Source: JAFDWI01 sp964449375
Lineage (GTDB): Bacteria; Actinomycetota; Acidimicrobiia; Acidimicrobiales; Iamiaceae
Assembly (NCBI GenBank): GCA_964449375.1
Contig: CAYVAS010000007.1
Span: forward strand, 7,845 to 71,844
Direction: 5' to 3'
Length of the DNA: 64,000 bases
The position numbers were made by a program, and so were the translations under genes. A model generated the notes under the pieces. That model searched no databases. It was not told where the DNA came from and saw nothing but the letters and a program-made list of their open reading frames with translations. Positions 59,759-64,000 of this stretch are shown here, piece by piece; the stretch's first letter is position 1, and every line of letters starts with the position of its first letter.

Positions 59759-60514
59759 ATGCAACCATCGTTCACCGGCCGGTCGGTTCTCGTCACCGGC
59801 GGCGGCTCAGGGATCGGACGGGCGACCGCGCGGCGCTTCGCCGCCCAGGGAGCGCAGGTCCGGATCGGCGACGTCGACGAGGCGGGCATGGCCGAGACCG
59901 TCCGGGGCGCCGCGGGCATCACCGCGACCCGCCTGGACGTCTCCGACGAAGATTCGGTGCGCGCCTTCGTCGACGGCGCGATCGCCGACCACGGCGACCT
60001 CGACGTGGTCGTCAACCTGGCGGGGATCCTGCATTTCGAGAACTCCCATGCGGTGCAGCTCGCGGACTTTCAGAGGATCATCGACGTCAACCTGACCGGG
60101 ACCTTCCTGGTGTGCCGCGCCGCGCTGGCCGCGATGGTCGACCCGGACCGCGCCGGTACGGGCGGGGTCATCATCAACACCGCCTCGACGGCCGCGCACA
60201 TCGGCCAGGCCTGGTCGGCCGCCTACTGCGCCTCCAAGGGAGCGATCCTGTCGCTCACCCGGGCCCTGGCGGTGGAGTACGCCGGGCGCGGGATCCGGGT
60301 CAACTCGATCTCCCCCGGTGCGATCGACACGCCGATCATGGGCGCGTTCGCCTTTCCCGAGGGCGCGGACCGCTCCCTGCTGGCCCGCACCATGCCCCTC
60401 GACGCCGCCGGCACTCCCGACGAGGTCGCCGCGGCCATCACCTACCTGGCCAGCGACGAGGCCCGCTACCTCAAGGGCGCCGACCTGCGCATCGACGGCG
60501 CCACCACCGCCTGA
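59759..60514 (+). CDS. short-chain dehydrogenase/reductase
   Basis: This 251-residue classical SDR has TGGGSGIG (about 14-21), DVDEAG with an acidic residue for NAD, a NLAG strand, an IINTASTAA catalytic Ser region, and YCASKG with Tyr/Lys (about 160-165). The ATG at 59759 begins the fold; the longer frame upstream (from 59657) looks like leader. It stands divergent to the acyl-CoA dehydrogenase and 30 bp before the secreted hydrolase. Substrate unknown; a role in lipid or steroid oxidation is guessed from neighbours. Confidence 0.88.
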   Translation: MQPSFTGRSVLVTGGGSGIGRATARRFAAQGAQVRIGDVDEAGMAETVRGAAGITATRLDVSDEDSVRAFVDGAIADHGDLDVVVNLAGILHFENSHAVQLADFQRIIDVNLTGTFLVCRAALAAMVDPDRAGTGGVIINTASTAAHIGQAWSAAYCASKGAILSLTRALAVEYAGRGIRVNSISPGAIDTPIMGAFAFPEGADRSLLARTMPLDAAGTPDEVAAAITYLASDEARYLKGADLRIDGATTA

Positions 60515-60531
60515 ACCGGCCCGTCATGGCG

Positions 60532-60537
60532 TACGGT
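60532..60537 (+). promoter_or_regulatory. -10 box (TACGGT), leaderless promoter of the TAP-like hydrolase
   Basis: TACGGT ends 7 bases before the ATG at 60545 and supports that start over the GTG at 60536. Confidence 0.45.
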
Positions 60538-60544
60538 GTCGTGG

Positions 60545-62107
60545 ATGCCATCGCCCCGGACCCGCCAGACGGTCGCCGCCGCGCTGATCCTGGTCCTGGC
60601 GCTGGCCGGTTGCAGCCGTACCGTGCCGGAGGCGTCCCCGGGATCCACGGCGCCGAACCAGGGCACCGTCGACGCCGCGCAACTGGACTGGCAGAGCTGC
60701 GAATCCGACTTCGAGTGCGCCACCCTCGAGGTGCCCCTGTCCTGGGACGATCCGGACGGGGACACGATCGAGCTGGCGTTGATCCGAAAGCCGGCCTCCG
60801 GATCGGATCCGGTCGGCTCGTTGCTGATGAACCCGGGCGGACCGGGAGAACCGGGCACGCAGTTTCTGCCGATGTTCCTGCAGACGGGCACCTTTCCCTC
60901 CGAACTGCTCGACCGGTTCCACCTGGTGTCCTGGGATCCCCGGGGCACGGGTGACTCCGCGGGGATCACCTGTCTGACCGAGAGCGATTTCACCGATCCC
61001 GAACCTCTGATCTACCCGCCCTCGGCCACGGTGCGGGCCGAATTGGAGGCCGAGTTCGAGGACCAGCTCCAGCGGTGCCTGGATGAGCACGGCGAGGTGA
61101 TCGCCGAGGTGGGTACCTCGGCGACCGTCGCCGACCTCGACGCGATCCGGGCCGCCGTGGGCGACGATGCGCTCACCTATGTGGGCTTCAGCTACGGCAC
61201 CACGATCGGCCTGGAGTACCTGCGGACCTTCCCCGACCGGGTTCGTGCCGTGGTCCTCGACGGCGTGGCGTTGCCGGGCACCGACCCGGTCACCAGCACC
61301 AAGGATCAGATGGCTTCCTTCGAGGACAACATCAACCGCTTCCTCGACGAGTGCGCCGCCGATTCCTCCTGCCGGTTCGGTGGGGAGGATCCGCGGGCGA
61401 CGCTGCTGGCGTTCCTGGACCGGCTGGCCGGCGGCGAACGGATCGAGGCGTCCTATTCACTTCCCGACGAGTCCGGTGTCCGCCACGACCGGGAGGGCAC
61501 CCTCGGGCATGTCGAAGCGGTCACCGGGATCGCCGCCGCGCTGTACCAGGAGGCGACCTGGACGCTGTTGCGCAGCGGCCTGACGATGGCGACCCGCGCC
61601 GACAACCCCGACGGGGGCACCCTGCTCATGCTCCGTGACCTGCTCACGGGCCGCCAACTGGACGGCACCTGGAACCATTCGACCGAAGCCCGCCAGGCGA
61701 TCAACTGCGCGGATCAGACCGAGCGTGCCGACACGCTCTTCGGCGATCCCGAACGCATCGAGGAATGGGCCGCCGAGATGCCGGTGTTCGGAGCCTTCGG
61801 AGCCGCGGGCCTGCCCGGCTGCCATGGTTGGCCCGAGGCGCAGGACCCGCTCGAGGAGCTCAGCCCGTCGCAGTTCACGGGCGTGCCCGGTGTGCTCGTG
61901 GTCAACAGCACCGGCGACGCGGCCACCCCCTATGCCAACGCGACCGAGGCGGTGGAGGTCCTTCCCGAGGCGGAACTGCTCACCTGGGAAGGCGACGACC
62001 ACACGTCCTTCGGCAGCGGCCACGCCTGTATCGACGACGTGGTCGTGGCGTACCTGTTGGACCGCACGTTGCCCGCGCCCGGGACGCGCTGCGGTCCCGG
62101 GGACTGA
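60545..62107 (+). CDS. secreted alpha/beta hydrolase, TAP-like (tripeptidyl aminopeptidase family)
   Basis: This 520-residue exported lipoprotein has a signal ending LALAGC, with the Cys near residue 22. The hydrolase core has NPGGPGEPG (about 92-100, oxyanion), DPRGTGDS and the nucleophile elbow GFSYGT around 211-216. The C-terminal half ends with the TAP-like lid and a His in DDHTSFG near 490. Family members release N-terminal tripeptides or cleave esters outside the cell. It is preceded by a leaderless promoter box, so it is likely its own unit. Confidence 0.88.
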   Translation: MPSPRTRQTVAAALILVLALAGCSRTVPEASPGSTAPNQGTVDAAQLDWQSCESDFECATLEVPLSWDDPDGDTIELALIRKPASGSDPVGSLLMNPGGPGEPGTQFLPMFLQTGTFPSELLDRFHLVSWDPRGTGDSAGITCLTESDFTDPEPLIYPPSATVRAELEAEFEDQLQRCLDEHGEVIAEVGTSATVADLDAIRAAVGDDALTYVGFSYGTTIGLEYLRTFPDRVRAVVLDGVALPGTDPVTSTKDQMASFEDNINRFLDECAADSSCRFGGEDPRATLLAFLDRLAGGERIEASYSLPDESGVRHDREGTLGHVEAVTGIAAALYQEATWTLLRSGLTMATRADNPDGGTLLMLRDLLTGRQLDGTWNHSTEARQAINCADQTERADTLFGDPERIEEWAAEMPVFGAFGAAGLPGCHGWPEAQDPLEELSPSQFTGVPGVLVVNSTGDAATPYANATEAVEVLPEAELLTWEGDDHTSFGSGHACIDDVVVAYLLDRTLPAPGTRCGPGD

Positions 62108-62131
62108 GCCGACGACTTCTTCCGAGTCGGC
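62108..62131. terminator. hairpin between convergent genes
   Basis: gccgac (62108-62113) pairs with gtcggc (62126-62131) across a 12-base loop, immediately after the hydrolase stop. It lies in the 35-bp gap before the nitronate monooxygenase stop. It is short and has no U-tract; a bidirectional terminator is plausible. Confidence 0.4.
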
Positions 62132-62142
62132 GACCGACGGCT

Positions 62143-63261
62143 TCAGATCTTCATGAGGTCGGCGAGGCGCTCCTGGGCCTCGACACACTCGTTCACCAGG
62201 TCCATCACGACCTGACCGGTGGGCTGGACCCGCTTGGCCCGTCCGATGATCTGGCCGGCCGGGTTGAAGTTCACGTCCTTGGCCTGCTCAGGGTAGGCGT
62301 GGCCGCGGCGGACCGCGTCGGAGGTCACCATGAATTGCAGGGGCATCCCCAGGGGTTCGGGGTTCTCCGGGTTCTCCCAGGCGTCGGTCCAGGCGTTGCG
62401 CAGCATCCGGCAGGGCTTGCCGGTCCAGGCCCGCGAACGCACCGTGTCACGGGACCCGGCGGCCAGGTAGCTCTCCATCTGGCCCGGCGGGATGTCGGCC
62501 TCGGCCACGGTGAGCCACAACGACCCGGTCCACACTCCCTCGGCGCCCATGGCCAGCGCCGCGGCCATCTGCCGGCCGGTCCCCACCCCGCCGGCGGCCA
62601 GCACCGGCAGGGGAGCGACCTCGTCGATCACCTCGGGCCAGAGCACCATGGAGCCGACCTCGCCGGTGTGCCCTCCGCCCTCGGTGCCCTGGGCGATGAT
62701 GACATCGACCCCGCCGTCCGCGTGGTTCCGGGCCTGGTGTGCGGACCCGCACAGCGCGGCGACCAGCCGCCCGGATTCGTGGATCTCCTCCACGATGTCC
62801 GCCGGCGGGGTGCCCAGGGCGTTCGCGATCAACTTGACGTTGGGGTGCCGCAGCGCTTCGAGTACCTGGGGGGTGGCGGTGGCCTCGGTCCAGCCGATCA
62901 ACTCACGGTTGGGCACGTCGTCGGGCATCTCGGGCACGCCGTGGTCGCTGAGCAGCTTGGCGGCGAACCGGCGGTGCTCGTCGGGGATCATGTCGGCGAG
63001 CATCTTCTCGAGCTTGCCCGGGTCGAGTTCGCCCATGCCTTCGTAACGACCGGGGATGACGATGTCCACGCCGTAGGGGGCGTCGCCGATGTGTTCGTCG
63101 ATCCAGTCGAGTTCGGTGGCGAGCTGTTCGGGGGTGAACCCGACGGCGCCCAGCACCCCGAAGCCGCCGGCCTTGGAGACCTCGACCACGACGTCGCGGG
63201 TGTGGCTGAAGGCGAAGATGGGGAACTCGATGCCGAGCTTCCTGGCGAGATCGGTCTGCAT
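62143..63261 (-). CDS. nitronate monooxygenase (2-nitropropane dioxygenase-like)
   Basis: This 372-residue FMN enzyme of the NMO/2-nitropropane dioxygenase family starts with IEFPIFAFSHTRDVVVEVSKAGGFGVLG in blocks (about 11-38). AQGTEGGGHTGEVGSMVL (about 190-207) contains the flavin-phosphate region. PVLAAGGVGTGRQMAAALAMGAEGV follows. It oxidises nitronates or acts on related small acids. AGGAG lies about 9 bases before the ATG at 63261. It is downstream of the P450 gene with a 37-bp gap, so they may be co-expressed. Confidence 0.88.
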   Translation of the reverse strand: MQTDLARKLGIEFPIFAFSHTRDVVVEVSKAGGFGVLGAVGFTPEQLATELDWIDEHIGDAPYGVDIVIPGRYEGMGELDPGKLEKMLADMIPDEHRRFAAKLLSDHGVPEMPDDVPNRELIGWTEATATPQVLEALRHPNVKLIANALGTPPADIVEEIHESGRLVAALCGSAHQARNHADGGVDVIIAQGTEGGGHTGEVGSMVLWPEVIDEVAPLPVLAAGGVGTGRQMAAALAMGAEGVWTGSLWLTVAEADIPPGQMESYLAAGSRDTVRSRAWTGKPCRMLRNAWTDAWENPENPEPLGMPLQFMVTSDAVRRGHAYPEQAKDVNFNPAGQIIGRAKRVQPTGQVVMDLVNECVEAQERLADLMKI

Positions 63262-63298
63262 GGTTCGATGCTCCTGTGTCGGGGGACGGCCGGCCCGG

Positions 63299-64000
63299 TC
63301 AGGCCGAGAGTTTGACGGGCATCTCCTTGATGCCGTTGACGAAATCGGAACGGAACCGCTTGGGCGGTCCGGCGTACTCGGCTTCGGGGAAGCGTCGGAG
63401 CAGCTCCCGCAGCATCGTTCTGATCTCGAGTCGGGCCAGATTGGCGCCCAGACAGAAGTGGGTACCGCCCCCGCCGAAGCTGACGTGGTCGTTGGGGCTG
63501 CGGTGGATGTCGAAGGTGTCCGGATCGGTGAACACCGCTTCGTCCCGGTTCGCGGAGTGGTAGTAGATCACGACCTTGTCGCCCTCGGCGATGTCGGTGT
63601 CGCGGATCCGGGTCGGTCGGGTGGTGGTGCGCCGGAAGTTGTGGATCGAACCGTTCCAACGCAGGAACTCCTCGGTCGCGGTGTTCCAGAGGTCGTCGTC
63701 GTCGACGTTGGCGGCCAGTTCCCGCCGGGCGTCGGGATGTTCGATGAGCGCCATCATGGCGTGGCTGATCAGATTGCGGGTGGTCTCGTTGCCCGCCACG
63801 CACAACAGCACGAAGAACAGGTTGAGTTCCTGGTCGCCGAGTCGGTCGCCGTCGACCTCGGCGTGGACGAGGGTGGACATGATGTCGTCGCGGGGTCGGG
63901 CCCGCCGATCGGCCGCGATGGCGTCGCAGTAGGCGTAGATCTCGGTCTGGGCGACCATCTGGTCCTCCTCGCTGGGCGAGAAGTCCGGGTCCTGGCCGCC
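63299..64000 (-). CDS. cytochrome P450, C-terminal part (5' end outside window)
   Basis: The frame is open to the right edge, and 233 residues are visible. All main C-terminal P450 landmarks are present: AGNETTRN (I-helix, oxygen binding), EEFLRW (K-helix ExxR) and FGGGGTHFCLGANLAR with the heme Cys. The SIHNFRRTTTR segment is the usual beta strand before the heme loop. The family CYP125/142-like actinobacterial type is possible but not proved. No partner ferredoxin is in the window. It precedes the nitronate monooxygenase gene with a 37-bp gap. Confidence 0.93.
   Translation of the reverse strand, partial: GGQDPDFSPSEEDQMVAQTEIYAYCDAIAADRRARPRDDIMSTLVHAEVDGDRLGDQELNLFFVLLCVAGNETTRNLISHAMMALIEHPDARRELAANVDDDDLWNTATEEFLRWNGSIHNFRRTTTRPTRIRDTDIAEGDKVVIYYHSANRDEAVFTDPDTFDIHRSPNDHVSFGGGGTHFCLGANLARLEIRTMLRELLRRFPEAEYAGPPKRFRSDFVNGIKEMPVKLSA

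Overview
The window is a gene-dense, very GC-rich stretch of bacterial chromosome, about 70% GC by eye, with short spacers and many 4-bp start/stop overlaps. Several genes point to an actinobacterium: a mycothiol ligase (MshC), an F420-dependent NADP reductase, a complete cvnABCD conservon, and a thrS-HIT-pgsA-patA type phosphatidylinositol locus. At least nine genes have a TAnnnT box 7 to 10 bases before the start codon and no leader, as expected for leaderless transcripts of this phylum. The style suggests an uncultured, possibly acidimicrobial, lineage, but that is inference. No tRNA, rRNA, CRISPR, integrase, transposase or prophage was seen.

Layout. 1-1576: the end of an McrB-like AAA+ ATPase and a coupled partner. 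1593-9740: typA, a ClC channel with CBS domains, a tiny zinc-ribbon gene, a GH13 glucosidase, RNase D broken by an imperfect tandem duplication, and a PLP decarboxylase. 9785-14234: a gamma-glutamyl amine catabolism cluster (PuuD-like hydrolase, glutamine synthetase-like ligase, SDR, divergent aldehyde dehydrogenase). 14216-22160: patatin, alpha/beta hydrolase, histidine phosphatase, two phosphodiesterases, crotonase, lytic transglycosylase and a TPR protein. 22432-26854: an oligopeptide ABC transporter without its binding protein. 26927-37801: cyclophilin, two acyl-CoA synthetases, two GT-C membrane glycosyltransferases, a UGM-like flavoprotein, a polyprenyl-phosphate mannosyltransferase and a methyltransferase.

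37866-45711: the conservon cvnABCD (histidine kinase, roadblock, DUF742, GTPase), facing a DUF4388-aminopeptidase-helicase operon. 45712-50483: thrS, HIT protein, membrane protein, phosphatidylinositol-phosphate synthase and PIM acyltransferase, without pimA. 50550-54094: PlsC, MshC, F420:NADP reductase and a lone ABC ATPase. 54105-58336: a TPP riboswitch and the operon below it, made of thiamine pyrophosphokinase, a thiamine-binding MTH1187 protein, a pyrimidine-type ABC importer and an SRPBCC protein. 58368-64000: acyl-CoA dehydrogenase, SDR, secreted TAP-like hydrolase, nitronate monooxygenase and a cytochrome P450 cut by the window edge.

The strongest unexpected signals are: (i) a 142-bp imperfect duplication inside RNase D, whose removal restores a single 390-codon frame; (ii) a TPP riboswitch whose last strand contains the ribosome binding site of the kinase gene; (iii) a conservon next to a divergent DUF4388 operon; (iv) the McrB-like pair, whose partner shows no nuclease motif; and (v) the widespread leaderless promoter pattern.
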